Assembly: GCA_012274445.1 (NCBI GenBank)
Contig: JAAROD010000095.1
Span: forward strand, 1,612,001-1,676,000
Length of the DNA stretch: 64,000 bases
Reading direction: 5' to 3'
From: Sclerotiophoma versabilis
Taxonomy: Eukaryota > Ascomycota > Dothideomycetes > Pleosporales > Didymellaceae
Part shown: positions 9,691 to 20,891 of the stretch, piece after piece
Layout: every line of letters begins with the position of its first letter
Position numbering within the stretch: the first letter of the stretch is position 1
Notes under the pieces: generated by a model
Told to the model about the DNA's origin: nothing
What the model saw: the letters and a program-made list of their open reading frames with translations, nothing else
The model's database searches: none
Program-made: the position numbers and the translations under genes

Positions 9691-12600
9691 CTAGGGAATT
9701 CTAATCAGAACCACACGACCAGAAACAAGCCCTAGACAAACTATATCCTTATGTACTGCTGTCACGCCACGATACTCAGACGGAAGCCATATGAAGCGTT
9801 GCTGGTTGCGCAATATCCACTGACTTTGCACTAGGAGGTTGGAAGACTGCTTTTGCTGCCAAGAAGGCAGTGGTGCAATTGAGGGGGACGATAAAGGGAT
9901 TTCGCCGGCATTGGTGTTGAGGACCTGGCCGTTTGGCGAGAAGGCCACCGCCGTGACTGTGGAGGAATGGCCCTCCAGCGTGCTGCGACACGTCCCTGTC
10001 GCCGCCTCCCACAGCCGTACTGTCTTGTCCCAGGATGCTGACGCGACCAGCTGCCCGTCTGGCGAGAAGGCCACCGCTGTGACATAGTCGGAATGGCCCT
10101 CCAGCGTGCTGCGACACGTCCCTGTCGCCGCCTCCCACAGCCGTACTGTCTTGTCCCAGGATGCCGACGCGACCAGCTGCCCGTCTGGCGAGAAGGCCAC
10201 CGCTGTGACATAGTCGGAATGGCCCTCCAGCGTGCTGCGACACGTCCCTGTCGCCGCCTCCCACAGCCATACTGTCTTGTCCCAGGATGCCGACGCGACC
10301 AGCTGCCCGTCTGGCGAGAAGGCCACCGCTGTGACATACTTAGAATAGCCCTCCAGCGTGCTGCGACACGTCCCTGTTGCCGCCTCCCACAGCCGTACTG
10401 TCTTGTCGCCGGATGCCGACGCGACCAGCTGCCCGTCTGGCGAGAAGGCCACCGCCGTGACTGTAGAGGAATGGCCCTCCAGCGTGCTGCGACACGTCCC
10501 TGTCGCCGCCTCCCACAGCCGTACTGTCTTGTCCCAGGATGCTGACGCGACCAGCTGCCCGTCTGGCGAGAAGGCCACCGCTGTGACATAGTCGGAATGA
10601 CCCTCCAGCGTGCTGCGACACGTCCCTGTCGCCGCCTCCCACAGCCGTACTGTCTTGTCGCCGGATGCCGACGCGACCAGCTGCCCGTCTGGCGAGAAGG
10701 CCACCGCTGTGACATACTCGGAATGGCCCTCCAGCGTGCTGCGACACGTCCCTGTTGCCGCCTCCCACAGCCGTACTGTCTTGTCGCCGGATGCCGACGC
10801 GACCAGCTGCCCGTCTGGCGAGAAGGCCACCGCCGTGACTGTGGAGGAATGGCCCTCCAGCGTGCTGCGACACGTCCCTGTCGCCGCCTCCCACAGCCGT
10901 ACTGTCTTGTCGCCGGATGCCGACGCGACCAGCTGCCTGTCTGGCGAGAAGGCCACCGCCGTGACTGTGGAGGAATGGCCCTCCAGCGTGCTGCGACAGG
11001 CGTCCCAATCAGCTTCTATCATGGAGCGCATCTCAACTTGCTGTAGCACTTGAACGATAAAAGTCTGTCGTATGAGGCTCTTCTCCGGCGCGAACACAAG
11101 TGCAGAGCAATATATCTGCAGTGGAGCATCTGCTAGCACAGACTGAAATCGCAAGATAAATCGCTTGGCGTCATGAAGAAAGGTGGAAATGGAGCTTGCA
11201 GATTGCTATGCTACACGTCAGCAGAGAGATAAGAGGATGTTTTGTGAAGATCTTACGCTTGCAAGTGCCTGGAGGCTGTCAAGTAGATGAACGCATCTGC
11301 TTGACTCTCTCATGAGGCTCATGGCTTCGAGCCAATGGAGGAGGTGCTTCTGGAGAAAGAGATGCGTCGTGTCTCCATCAACGATGTCGTGGTGACTTTG
11401 GTTGAGATGACTAATCCAGTAGCGACACGCATACCGCAGATCAGGTGACAGACGGCTAGCAATTGTCCCCTCGTCGATCTCGCTCCTTAGCACTCCAGGC
11501 CCAGAGAGGCTGCACATGTCCTGACGAAGGCCGCTTGGTCCAGACATAAGCTCAAGGCAGCGAGATGCAAGCTTATTGTGTGTGCTTTTCTCATCCACCC
11601 AGAACGGACTCTTTCCCTGTTTTTGAGGGTTGACGAGGAACTCGCGGAAAGACAAGTGCAGGAGTCTAATCGGAACATCCTCGCCGTCAGGAACACTGAG
11701 AACAGAGTGCAAAAAGTCAAGCTGACACTTGATCTCGTCTTGTGGCACTCGAAGAAGGCATGCAAGTGAGGCGGTAGAAAGCGGACTCTCTAGAACAACA
11801 ATACTGCCTACGACTTCCCGGAAGGCGCAAAGCCATGTTTCCTTCTCGTCTTCTTCCTGCTCAACTAGCAGCTGTTCTAGAACAGGAAGGTACGTCCGAT
11901 CCAGCTGGGAAAAGGTTGACCTTCCATACTCCAGAACCTTGTTCAGGTACTTCTTAGGATCTCGTCCTTTTGTATTGACATATCGACACACGGTGGCAGC
12001 GTAGATGAACAATGGCACAGCCAGCTCAACCAGCATTAGAACTTGCTGTGTTGCCGGCCAGTCTGAGGCTAACGCACGCTCTTTCCGTATCGCGCCGAGC
12101 TCATGCTCTAGGAAGAGACGGATGTCGTGTTCAATCGTGCTCCGTGCGACTTCGTGGAGGACCAGGTCTTGATATGTCCCGTTCGGCATCTCCTTAAAGC
12201 CAAAGCGGATGTGGAGCTCTGGCCGGCTAGTTACCACGATCCGTAGCGGTACTGGGCGGATGTTTTTCGTCCGAGCAAGCAGCTGAAGGATCGCCCGAAT
12301 GTCTTGCTCCTGCTCACATTCGTCCAGCGCGTCTATCACGACAACACGCGCCAACGCCTGCGAGCGAGCCTGTTTTATTTGCAAAAGCGGCTGCAGGATC
12401 AACTTGTCAAACTGGTCTTTCAGAGCCTTGTCCGCAATTTTCGAGTCTTCGTCGAGCGCCTTCCTTATCCCAGGTACCACGCCTGGCTCATGCGCCACTA
12501 GGTCAGTGGCGATAGTAGTGAAGAACCGTGAGGCGTTGCCGCGCTCACCCTCGCCTTTCTTGAAGAAGAAGCTTGCTCCTAGCTGGCCGCGACTAGCAAA

Positions 12601-13357
12601 CGACTGAGCGACCGTCCGCGCAATGGTAGATTTTCCTGTGCCAGCCATGCCGCTCAGCCAGAATATAGGTTTGCCATCCTTATTCTGCGCCCATGTTGTG
12701 ATGTCGTCTAGCAGCTCAGTACGTGTGTTCGGTAGGCATCGTGCGTTGTGCTCTTCGTTGCGGGAGTTGTAGCATGCGCCTTGGGCAATGGGTAGTCTGG
12801 CCATGTCTAGCTTTCGATGAAGACTGTGGGCATCTAGAGTTACCAGGTCCAGCTTCTGGTCAACGTCAAGCATTAGATCCCTAGGAGCTGGTTAGTTTAT
12901 TTTGCTTACACATAACAGATCCGTGTGCAGAAGCTTACGTCTGATCAACCTGGAGCGCCAACCCGAAGGTCTGCTCATACCCTTCTAAGTTTGAAACGAT
13001 CTTGTCCACCTGCTTGCTAGTGAACGGCCATTGTAGAGCTCGCACGCCAAACCGGCTCATGGTCTTGCGAGTCTTTCCTGGATCCAATTCTACCTTCAGG
13101 TCTTTGAGCTCCTGAAGACATTGGCTTAACGAGTCGAAGAGGCGATGAGTAGTGGAGAACCGTGCTTTATGCGGTCCCTCTAATAGCTTCTTAATGTCTT
13201 TTTGGATACGCTCGATATCGCCAACTTTTCTCTGCACGCGCTCAATATCGTCCTTCGCGTCCTTAACGGCCTTGGAGTACTGGAAGCACAGCGAGCCGAT
13301 CTTAGCGGATATGTCGACTACAGCGATGACGCTTGCTGCGCCCGAAAGGCCGTCCAT
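9691..13357 (-). CDS. NACHT-WD40 NLR (STAND) protein, 1185 aa
   Basis: Three exons on the minus strand (13357-12939, 12880-11257, 11205-9691) with introns of 58 and 51 nt give an uninterrupted 1185-residue protein. Residues 1-140 form the helical fungal STAND N-terminal domain (MDGLSGAASVIAVVDISAKI) of the HeLo-like/SesB-like type. The NACHT domain has Walker A GMAGTGKST (Lys about 223) and Walker B VVVIDALDEC (about 319-328). The C-terminus from about 751 is a WD40 propeller of eight near-identical 42-residue repeats plus a partial ninth. Family role: cytoplasmic NTP-driven sensor in allorecognition or programmed cell death, in which the repeats bind the ligand. The repeats resemble the highly conserved repeats of HNWD/het-type receptors. 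The gene lies inside a Pogo-type transposon and upstream of its transposase, on the same strand. Confidence 0.9.
9930..10998 (-). repeat. 126-bp tandem WD40 repeats (8 full plus 1 partial)
   Basis: Coding minisatellite with a 126-bp period. Units differ at only a few codons: the SST/SEY/SDY/SKY stretch after the GH, the G/W before DKTV, and R/W in TVRLW. Such near-identity implies recent unit exchange, with differences concentrated at presumed binding-face positions. Confidence 0.95.
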
Positions 13358-13785
13358 AATGCGAGGTCTGCGGCGGAGATAAAGTATGCTGGGAGACTGG
13401 AGTTCGCACTGTTGCAAGTCGATTGAGGCGCGGGGCCGCACCCAGGCCGGGAGAAGTACTGCGGTCCATCTCCAGCTGTCGCAAGGCTGAGAGCAGGCAC
13501 AGCTAAGCGCTGCAGGATCACGGGTGTGGGGTCCAAAAGGCCTCGGAAATACTTTCTGCCGAAATTCGCTTTTCTTTCTAGCCGCACGTTCTCCATTCCC
13601 CGCCCGGCGCTAACCTGGTACACAGGGACAACTGAACGTTCACGCAGTCGTAAGTCCGTTAACGTTAATGTATGATAATTTCTATGAAATTCTGTCCTTG
13701 CAACAATTATGCGAGGTTGATACTGGTAACACCGAAGCCTCTACAGTCTTATGAGCGGGACACTACCTAGTGGTTTGACACCGTC

Positions 13786-13957
13786 CTAATACATTCGTGC
13801 CACCGGGGCCCTCCATGGCTCCAGCACTACGTTCATCCGCGTCGCATCAATATCTGGTTGAGGTGTGCCCGCCTCTGGCGCGGGACTCCTGCCCTTCCGG
13901 CCTCGTTTCCCTTTAACCTTGCCTAAAGTAGTTTTCTTCTTTGCAGCACCGCTTCCC
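13786..13957 (-). pseudogene. out-of-frame C-terminal tail of the transposase
   Basis: A shifted frame continues the usual Lys/Arg-rich tail of this transposase family (KVKGKRGRKGRSPAPE, ending in APVARMY). It directly shows that an indel separated the tail from the catalytic part. Confidence 0.7.
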
Positions 13958-15457
13958 TCGTGCCTCTTCGAGGTCCTCATAGCTCATCACCTTCGCCTTC
14001 CCTAGGACTATTGACCTTGTTGACCGACGAACTTTCGCTTCTTTGTTTATCTTGATCAAGGATTGATTCTGATCCTGGAGGAGGGCACATTCCGCAAATG
14101 ATACTCGGGCAGCACTTGCAAGTTTCTGTACGTGCCTCTGTAGATGCCATTGGCTCACCTCATCGAGCGCACGCGCGTCCTCTTTAATCAGATTATGCAA
14201 TGGTATGAGAGCCTCTGCTGTTACTGGCGTGACAGGCGTCCGAGGTACCTCATCTTGCGCACAAGGAACGACTGCTATCTCATCGGCTCCTGGAATAGGT
14301 AGTTGAGCAGGCGGCTTCGGTGTATGTCTGAACACTCTCTTGGGGTTAAATGGAAACAACCCAGTTGCAGCCCACCCGGCTTGTATGTTCCTTTTGGTCA
14401 GCGCCTTGTCCCTTGCAGGCTTATAAAGAGAAGTGAAATGCTCCTTGCCAATTGTATCGATACCTCCTCGATTCAGTCGTTCTACCTCGTCACGATAGGC
14501 TGTCTTTAGAGGGGCAAAGGGTCCGACGTCACAAGGCTGGAGCTTGTGGGATGTGTGAGAGGGAAGACGACAAAGAATAATGTTGTTCTCAAGGCAAAAC
14601 TCCAGGACCTCCAGTGTCTCGTGTGTCCCAAAGCCATCACAGATTAGCACCCGTGGTTTTCCATTAGCCAGTCCTTTGGTTTGCGGATCAAAAACACGCT
14701 TTAGCCACTCTAAGCTGATCTTTGAGTCGTTGTATCCCTTTTCAGAATGTCCATAATGCCATCCAGGAGTGGGGTAGGTAGTCCAATTGCCTCGGTGGGT
14801 TACAGCTGGCCAGATTATCAGAGGCAGCAGCGACCTACCGTCAGCGCTTATGCACTCTATTGCAGTCACCATGGTGCGCTTAACGCCCGCGCCTCTGTAG
14901 TCACGCAGGTCATCTCTACCTATAAGGACTTTAACAGAGCCAAGCTTGCTCAGCATGACTCCTGTTTCGTCCATATTGTAAACATTCTCTGACAGTATAG
15001 CAGGATCCTGCAGCACCTTTTCCATCACCTCAAACCACTCGGCGATCTTAGAATATATATTGTTCTCGTGGCGATTCCAGTCGATAGCCCTGACCTTTCT
15101 CGCTTTGAGTTCCTTATGGCGTTTCTCGAAGGCCTGAGCCCAGTTCTTGCCCGGTGGCTTGATTGGTTTGATCGCCGTAGACCGCCGACGAGCGATGCTG
15201 AAGGCTAGCGAAGGGATGTATTTAATTCGTACAGGGTGCCCGAGACTAGACATCAGTAACAAAAACTTGACTATAGCTCTCTCTTCGTCTGGGGTAAGGT
15301 ATTGCTGGCTTTGGGCCTTAAGCTCTATCGACGCTCCTCCGTGTTTACGACGATGGAGCGTAGAGCGGGGAACACTGCTCTTCTCTGAAACTGCACGGTA
15401 CGGCGCAGACTCGCCTGTAGAGATAGCTTCCGCCAGCGCCTGGCTGGCTCGGTCCAT
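13913..15457 (-). CDS. Fot1/Pogo-type DDE transposase, C-terminal tail frameshifted
   Basis: Single-exon minus-strand gene. The ATG at 15457 (MDRASQALAEAI) is used because the frame upstream lacks another ATG. The N-terminus has the psq/CENP-B-type helix-turn-helix pair (PYRAVSEKSSVPRSTLHRR, then LTPDEERAIVKFLLLM). The DDE_1 catalytic core has NVYNMDETG (D163), VLICDGFGTHET (D274) and HKLQPCDVGPF (D310). About 514 residues are read before a stop. After EDLEEARGKR the expected basic tail (GKRGRKGRSPAPEAG) continues in another frame to 13786, so a small indel near 13957 truncates the tail. The catalytic part is untouched and may still work. It sits next to the right inverted repeat of the element. 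Confidence 0.9.
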   Translation of the reverse strand: MDRASQALAEAISTGESAPYRAVSEKSSVPRSTLHRRKHGGASIELKAQSQQYLTPDEERAIVKFLLLMSSLGHPVRIKYIPSLAFSIARRRSTAIKPIKPPGKNWAQAFEKRHKELKARKVRAIDWNRHENNIYSKIAEWFEVMEKVLQDPAILSENVYNMDETGVMLSKLGSVKVLIGRDDLRDYRGAGVKRTMVTAIECISADGRSLLPLIIWPAVTHRGNWTTYPTPGWHYGHSEKGYNDSKISLEWLKRVFDPQTKGLANGKPRVLICDGFGTHETLEVLEFCLENNIILCRLPSHTSHKLQPCDVGPFAPLKTAYRDEVERLNRGGIDTIGKEHFTSLYKPARDKALTKRNIQAGWAATGLFPFNPKRVFRHTPKPPAQLPIPGADEIAVVPCAQDEVPRTPVTPVTAEALIPLHNLIKEDARALDEVSQWHLQRHVQKLASAARVSFAECALLQDQNQSLIKINKEAKVRRSTRSIVLGKAKVMSYEDLEEARGKRCCKEENYFRQG

Positions 15458-15807
15458 GATCGCGGATGTGGACACTTAAACTGCCTCTCACCCCGGAGAA
15501 ACTCGCATTGTACACTCAGATAGATAAAGTGATTTCTGAGTTGAGGAAAATAATTCCACTTAACAAGGCTATTATCTCAATGCACCGACGCTCGAAGATT
15601 TGTCGACAACTGCGGCTGTGTAGGGGTGTAAAGGTAGAGCGGGGTTATACGCGGTGAACGGAATGATCAACAACATAATCAGCATCGTTGTAATTTTGCT
15701 GCTGCTACCTAGAGTTTTAAGTTTAAATATCTGAAGAATAACAAGACGCTAACTGCGACTCTAAATGTAGAGGGGGAAGAGAGTTAGGACGCGAAAATGA
15801 TGTTCGC

Positions 15808-15848
15808 GTCCCAGCACACAGGGTGTCCCAGCACGCAGGGAGGGACGT
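15808..15848 (-). repeat. right terminal inverted repeat
   Basis: Reverse complement of the left repeat: perfect over the outer 29 bp, and followed outside by TA. It also contains two GTGCTGGGAC motifs. Confidence 0.9.
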
Positions 15849-16255
15849 TATAGGATCAATACAAGTTCCGCAGACACATCTGCTAGCTTACAGTAGTCTT
15901 ATTAGTAATTACGCCGGCGTTATCGACGTAGTTTAGCAGCTCTCAAGCCTTACTAACAATCAACATTGCTCGCCAGAAGAGGGCTACCGCTGTCGTAATC
16001 AGTAGGAAAAAAAAAGGAAACATTTGAGGGAAAAGGTTTTATTTACTAGATGTTGTTTAAATGTAAGCCCGCGATTTACCATACAAATGAGCCTTATTGT
16101 GGTCGTGTATTTGCGCGTCTATTGTAATTCCATGAAACGCCTGCTCCTTCTCCTGCTGTCACAAAAGCATCGTGGACCCAATGAAACGGTCTGCATGGCC
16201 AGGGCTCTGGAGTCTGCTACATGTCAGTATATTATTCTGAAGGACATATCGCAGC
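15849..16255. other. intergenic, no gene seen
   Basis: Only short frames and a short A-rich run near 16007-16018. It serves as flank of the Pogo-type element and the 3' side of the gene at 16256-16630. Confidence 0.5.
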
Positions 16256-16630
16256 TCAGACCTTGCGTTCCTGTTTAAAACTGCTCTGAAAAGCCAATGA
16301 AGACTCTTGTTCTTCGTGCCGAGATATTTGGCATGACTGTCGCAGCTGCACAAGCTCGCTAGAGAGTCTGTTTACCTGCTCTGCAAGTTCCGCAGATCGC
16401 ATACACTCGCTTACAAGCTTAGCACGAGTTTGGCTGTGCATCCATATCTCCCACTCGAGGATTTGCGACAAGTGTAGATATGTGTTTGGGTGCGGCGGCG
16501 GCTGACCTGTGATGTGATCCATGGAGATCGGCAATTGAGTTGGCCATGTCGGGGTGTAGGCAAGTTCGACTGGTTCTGAGGCATCGCTATTGACTGATTG
16601 GCAAGACAATAGAGGTGGGGTAGCAGGCAT
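16256..16630 (-). CDS. small coiled-coil protein, paralogue of 36478-36936, 124 aa
   Basis: Single exon, started at the ATG at 16630 (MPATPPLLSC) because this aligns with the paralogue; a longer frame reaches 16726. The core YLHLSQILEWEIWMHSQTRA matches YLQLSQILEWEIWNHNQTRA in the gene at 36478-36936, and both have a VELAxxPTWP segment upstream and a polar helical C-terminus. The function is unknown, and the helical heptad-like pattern suggests dimerisation. Two copies 20 kb apart within the same candidate element suggest duplication of a cargo-specific family. A 3' intron that would lengthen the C-terminus cannot be excluded. Confidence 0.6.
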   Translation of the reverse strand: MPATPPLLSCQSVNSDASEPVELAYTPTWPTQLPISMDHITGQPPPHPNTYLHLSQILEWEIWMHSQTRAKLVSECMRSAELAEQVNRLSSELVQLRQSCQISRHEEQESSLAFQSSFKQERKV

Positions 16631-17266
16631 GGCTTGGTTGTCTAATGGATTGTAAAGCGTTCGTTGGTAGACGGCGAAAGAAACAGGAAATTTGCGCTTT
16701 ATATATGTAGAAAGGGGCCTGTACATGTCATAATGGAATCTGAGAACAGTTTTCTGTTACAAGACCTTCGGAGTTTGAGGTACGGGTAACTGGCTTCAGA
16801 AAACCGTAAATTTCAGGGCTACCCACAACATACAAACACGGTTCACGTGGGCTGATGAACTGCAGCCCACCATACCGTTTTAAATTTGACAAATGGTAAC
16901 CAAAAAAGCCTCATTTATATTGTATAATAGCTAAATCTACCTAGCTAGCTTATTACAATGCCGGATATTCTTTTCAACAGCCAGAACACTCCTCATGACC
17001 AATGTGGCATGAAATCCATTCCTAGATAGTTGTCAGCTTGTAACAAGCCACTCTGAGTAAAGATCCAACCTTTCTGTCCCTGAAACACTTGTACACCAGA
17101 AAGTCACCCTCTCGCTGCACTGTAATGTACAACGAAGGGATAGTGGCAAACAAATCGCACTCAAAGCTCTGAGTGCCCTCTTCTTCTAAAGGCAGGGATT
17201 GCCTTGAACGATTGTGAATTCGAAACGTAGCGTTAGAAACCTGTCCTAATCAGTTTACCAGAAGAC
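16631..17266. other. intergenic, no gene seen
   Basis: AT-rich, with no coding frame supported. It presumably includes the promoter of the 16256-16630 gene and the 3' end of the next gene. Confidence 0.5.
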
Positions 17267-18305
17267 TTATAGATACGGTTGGGCGTCACAAACGTCGTTG
17301 CAAGTTTCGTCCATATGATGCAATATTTCAGGAAACCCCAAAGGTAGCTCAAAAGCATCATCTTCACCACCACGCTCAACTCCTCTGTGGTGACATCGGT
17401 GTATACGAAAGCTCGGAGGCTGGAACTTAAATGGCAGTTGATTCCAATCGTGCTCTGGCCAGATATCTGTCCAATCTGCCGAACTTGAGTACTCCGGTGG
17501 ACTATCCTGACACAAGCGTAAGCTATCTGGGGGTTCGATAGATATCGATTCAGGGAAGTTAACGGTCACTGCAAAAGTAGCATCTACTTCTGAAGGCGTC
17601 TGGGGTAGGAGAGTGTAGGCTGTTTCGTCCAATCTAAGTTCTTCCTGGAGATCTGAGTAGTTCATACTGAGGTCAGCATAGATAACACTAGTATCGTGGC
17701 TTAGGGAGCTTTCTAGTGTTATCGATTCCTGCAATTTTATGTCAAAACTGTTGCGATCTAAATGCTCAGACTGGCGTACAAGTGGTTCTTCAATAGTAGA
17801 GTCGTAGATTTGGACATCTTCCGAACGCCTGATTTCTGCATATACGGTCGCATCGGAGGAATCCGCAAATCGACGAAGCAGAAGGAACAGTAGGTCCTCT
17901 TCTTGGAGAGGGCCTATTTCGCTGATACAGTCCTGAAACTTATCCAGTAGCTCGGTAAGACGACAGAAGACCTGACTGTACTGTATTTTGATATGCCGCG
18001 GTAGTTCATTGGTCGGCGCTGTGTGACCTGGGCCGTACTGTGAGAAGTTGTTAGAAGTCCAGTTAGCTTCAATGCTATTTGTAAATACTAACTGCGCTCG
18101 TGAAGTGTGGATCTCTAATGTATCTAAGGTGGTCCCTGAAATCTTCTGAACTCGGCTTGCCCTTTTTCACTAGAGTAGATTGATATTTGGCATTCTTGAT
18201 CTTCCACAGCTGATCTGAAGGGATATGCGTTGAATATGCAGGCGGGGGTAGAGGTGAAGCCATAGAAATTGGGGAAGCAGGAGCAGGAAAAGAAGAGGTA
18301 TCCAT
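17267..18305 (-). CDS. hypothetical acidic protein, probably one frameshift
   Basis: Reading starts at the ATG at 18305 with a Pro/Ala/Ser-rich leader (MDTSSFPAPASP) and NAKYQSTLVKKG. From a GAAAAAGG run at about 18165 the sensible reading moves by one base and then stays open to 17267 (ISGTTLDTLEIHTSRAQ, LPRHIKIQYSQVF, LDKFQDCISEIG, LLFLLLRRFADSSDA). The spacing is too small for a normal intron, so a single-base indel in the A-run, real or from sequencing, is likely. The encoded protein would be about 345 residues, acidic, with a helical middle (RLTELLDKFQDCI). No family is recognised. No secretion signal or membrane segment is seen. Confidence 0.45.
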
Positions 18306-19013
18306 GAGAGATGCTTTAAGAGAGGATGGGTGCGAGAGTGCTCAATAGCGACAAGTATTGATGAATGCTCTGCGAGAGACAAGAAATCAGGTAGAAATGA
18401 TCACACAGGGCCCCATCGATTATTCCAGCAATATGGAAACATGCTGAAGGATGGATTGAACTCGGTAAGCAGATTCCTGGTGCATTGCGAGACATTGGTG
18501 GCAGCAAAATACAGCTTTCTGTTGTCAGTTTCAGCTTATGCTCCCATCACTAACAATGGGTACGTCGGAAACCCGGAAACTGTTGTCTGATGATCGGCAG
18601 GGCAGAAGGTTGGTTGCGTTCAAGCTAATTGACCCACCCAATACGACGAGATGCAGGGGTGAGGCACGGGTAAAGTGGGCGCATATTAAGGGCACAGCAG
18701 GCGCTTGCGAAGAACAGTATCCCGAATACAGGAACACGACATCCACACTAGACTCTGCTCAGTTGAGGGTTCTACCTGCCCCCCTCGCGTCCTCGAAGGG
18801 TTCTAAACGCATCATACAGTTTTACGGCACTGTTGGGTTACATCACGTGCTCTCGGCGGAGTTTCGGCGTTAGAAGGTACACGAATATATCGTTCGCGCA
18901 CGTTGGGACTTCGACTATTTCAGCCTGCGTTAGCCAATACAGCACACTGTACAAGATATTGTGGTATTTTGTGGGAATGATTGCTTGTTTCCCTGGCTAC
19001 AGACCAGGACGAG
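18306..19013. other. intergenic, no gene seen
   Basis: Several short overlapping frames on both strands, none with family resemblance or believable splice joins. Confidence 0.45.
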
Positions 19014-19759
19014 CTACTGGCCCGCGGCGCTGCATGGCTTATTTGACATGCTCAATTTCAGGCGATTGTACCCGTCCTCTTGCACTCTGAAGCCCAGATT
19101 GTCCCAAAACTCCTGAGAAGCGACGTCTGTTCTTGCCTTCCATGCCGCGAATCCTCTCTCCTGAAATATAATGGATAAGTCTCTGTACCCAACGTATATG
19201 TGCCTTACTCTACAAATCAGTGCCTGCCACTGCGACCTTTGCTGAAATGCTTTGTTCAGCATCTCCGAATTCTCTGGACTCCAGTCTTCGGGTTCGAAAT
19301 GAACTTGAATCTGTTCGCGGCCTGCTGTAGCAAGAAAGACTGGTAATAGATCTATAGGCTGGTAAAAACGTTGCCTTAAATCAACTATAAGTGTGATGGT
19401 CCCTTTTAGATAAAGCGATCTTGGAATAGATGTGTTGACAAAATTTCGCACCTGGGTTGCCCTAAGTGCGAACTGATTTTTGATCAGATATAAAGGGTGA
19501 AATTCTGCACGGATTTGCCGAGAAACTTGTGTGAGGCTGCGGACTCCGCTTCCTTTGGTATAGACAGTACGGTAACTCTTTAACTTAATAGCCGTAGGCT
19601 CTAAGCAAAACTCGTAAAAGACGTTACGAACATCTGTAAATTTGATTAGTTGAGATTTGTTGACGAAGCTCTGCCTTACGCACCTGGTGGGAGATCCAAA
19701 AATCGAAATGGTACCAATGGATCGTCTGCACTCGGGTCTTTCTCTAGTGCCCGGGTCAT
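19014..19759 (-). CDS. 2EXR/F-box-like fungal protein, 231 aa
   Basis: Two exons (19759-19684 and 19633-19014) around a 50-nt intron with a clear TTTACAG acceptor give 231 residues. The start reads MTRALEKDPSADDP, then PFRFLDLPPDVRNVFYEFCL, the typical opening of fungal 2EXR/F-box-like proteins, followed by SLTQVSRQIRAEFHPLYL, the conserved second block of these families. The rest is mixed beta/alpha. These proteins are numerous and poorly characterised in Pleosporales; an adaptor role in protein turnover is only a guess. The join keeps the frame open throughout, which supports the model. Confidence 0.7.
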
Positions 19760-20891
19760 GGAACGAGTAGCCCTGATTGATGTCGCTGATATCAACAATG
19801 AGTCCTCCATCTTCAGGTCTGTCCGTGTAGACTAGAAAGAAGCAATATCTAGAGGCAGCGCATGAGTATCAGCATATGTAATCTTATTTAGAGTAAAAAC
19901 GTACGTGCTGAGAGTTTGGGGAGGAGGCTTATGGGTCGTGTAAAGGGATTTCATTTGTGCTGGTTGAGGGTTTGATTCAAACGGCTGGTTGCTCTATATA
20001 TACTTGCGGTGACCCGGTTCGGTTATTATTCGCTTTGCCCTATCTGCCGTTTCATTGAGCTTAGAGTCATGTCTGGTGCAAGTGTCAGTACAGACCCTAT
20101 CAGAATGTCCGCTCGTAACAATTCCGTGCCTGCAAAAACCCGCCATAACGGAACCAAGATGGTACTATTCTTGTTCTCCTGTCTTGACAACCAACCGATC
20201 TCATTGCATACCACAGTCATCCCTTTTTCGAGTGTAACCGCCTCTCACTTCGTGGCGCAGTGTATCTCGGCTTTATGTGTAGGGTGTAGATGATCTCATA
20301 ACTGGCGAATTATACGACCTCAATTCTGCCATATGCCCGAAGCCACGTACTCATTCAAGGCACAGTGCATCTCGGCCTTATGCGAGCGGAGAAGGTGTCT
20401 TATAACTGGCTACCTGAAGCCCGCAGCATGACATAGTTGCCGCCGTATGATAGATTGATGCACCTTAACTTCATGCGAAGGCCTCTTTTCATGGTCACAA
20501 GGCCAATCGTCAACGTGGGATGTCTCCTAGTGGCGATGGCACAGCACATCCATGGTGCTGGGAGAGGACACCAAGCCCGGAAGACTTTCACCACAGCGGC
20601 AAAGGTTTCACCCAGATTGACGATAACTGCCTCATTCATGCACAGAAAGCCTAACAGAGAGGCTAGTTAGATACCATAGCGAATCGAACCACTCTTCAGG
20701 TGAAGCCCGATGAAAGTCTGAGGCGTAGACAACCATCGGTGTCTCGGGTGGGTCGGAGGATGTTGCCACATGTCGTAAGACAGACGATGTTCGCGCGTTG
20801 ATCTGTTGGGTAGGTGACTGCAGCTCGACATGTCGGCCATAAAAGGCCTGTCACCACCCTACTTCGAGGATTGAACACACTCCTATACACA
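19760..20891. other. intergenic with a degenerate direct repeat
   Basis: No gene supported. It contains a diverged direct duplication (20255-20306 and 20360-20410) and the promoter side of two divergent genes. Confidence 0.5.
20255..20410. repeat. diverged ~52-bp direct repeat
   Basis: GCGCAGTGTATCTCGGC...CTCATAACTGGC at 20255-20306 recurs as CACAGTGCATCTCGGC...CTTATAACTGGC at 20360-20410. Most differences are transitions, compatible with old duplication and possibly RIP-type mutation, which is inference. Confidence 0.5.

Larger units (their letters stand above)
9044..15848. mobile_element. 6.8-kb Fot1/Pogo-type transposon carrying an NLR gene
   Basis: Matching inverted ends at 9044-9084 and 15808-15848 are each bordered by TA (9042-9043 and 15849-15850), the Tc1/mariner-Pogo target duplication. 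Inside, on the minus strand, lie a DDE transposase (13913-15457) and a complete NACHT-WD40 NLR gene (9691-13357). Fungal Fot1/Pogo elements are normally about 1.8-2.5 kb and hold only the transposase, so this one is expanded with a host-type gene. The remaining parts (9085-9690, 13358-13785 and 15458-15807) show no further genes; the middle one is the NLR promoter side. An alternative is that two element copies each lost one end, but identical outer 29 bp and TA at both borders favour one unit. Confidence 0.8.

Noticed and set aside
9776..11053. Several long open frames on both strands across the WD40 region
   Set aside because: They are periodic shadows of the 126-bp WD40 repeats in other frames. 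Only the minus-strand frame joining the NACHT exon makes a known fold.
13600..13790. Search for an internal inverted repeat giving a standard 2-kb Pogo element
   Set aside because: Nothing matching the ACGTCCCTCC end was seen between the NLR and the transposase, so the 6.8-kb unit is retained.
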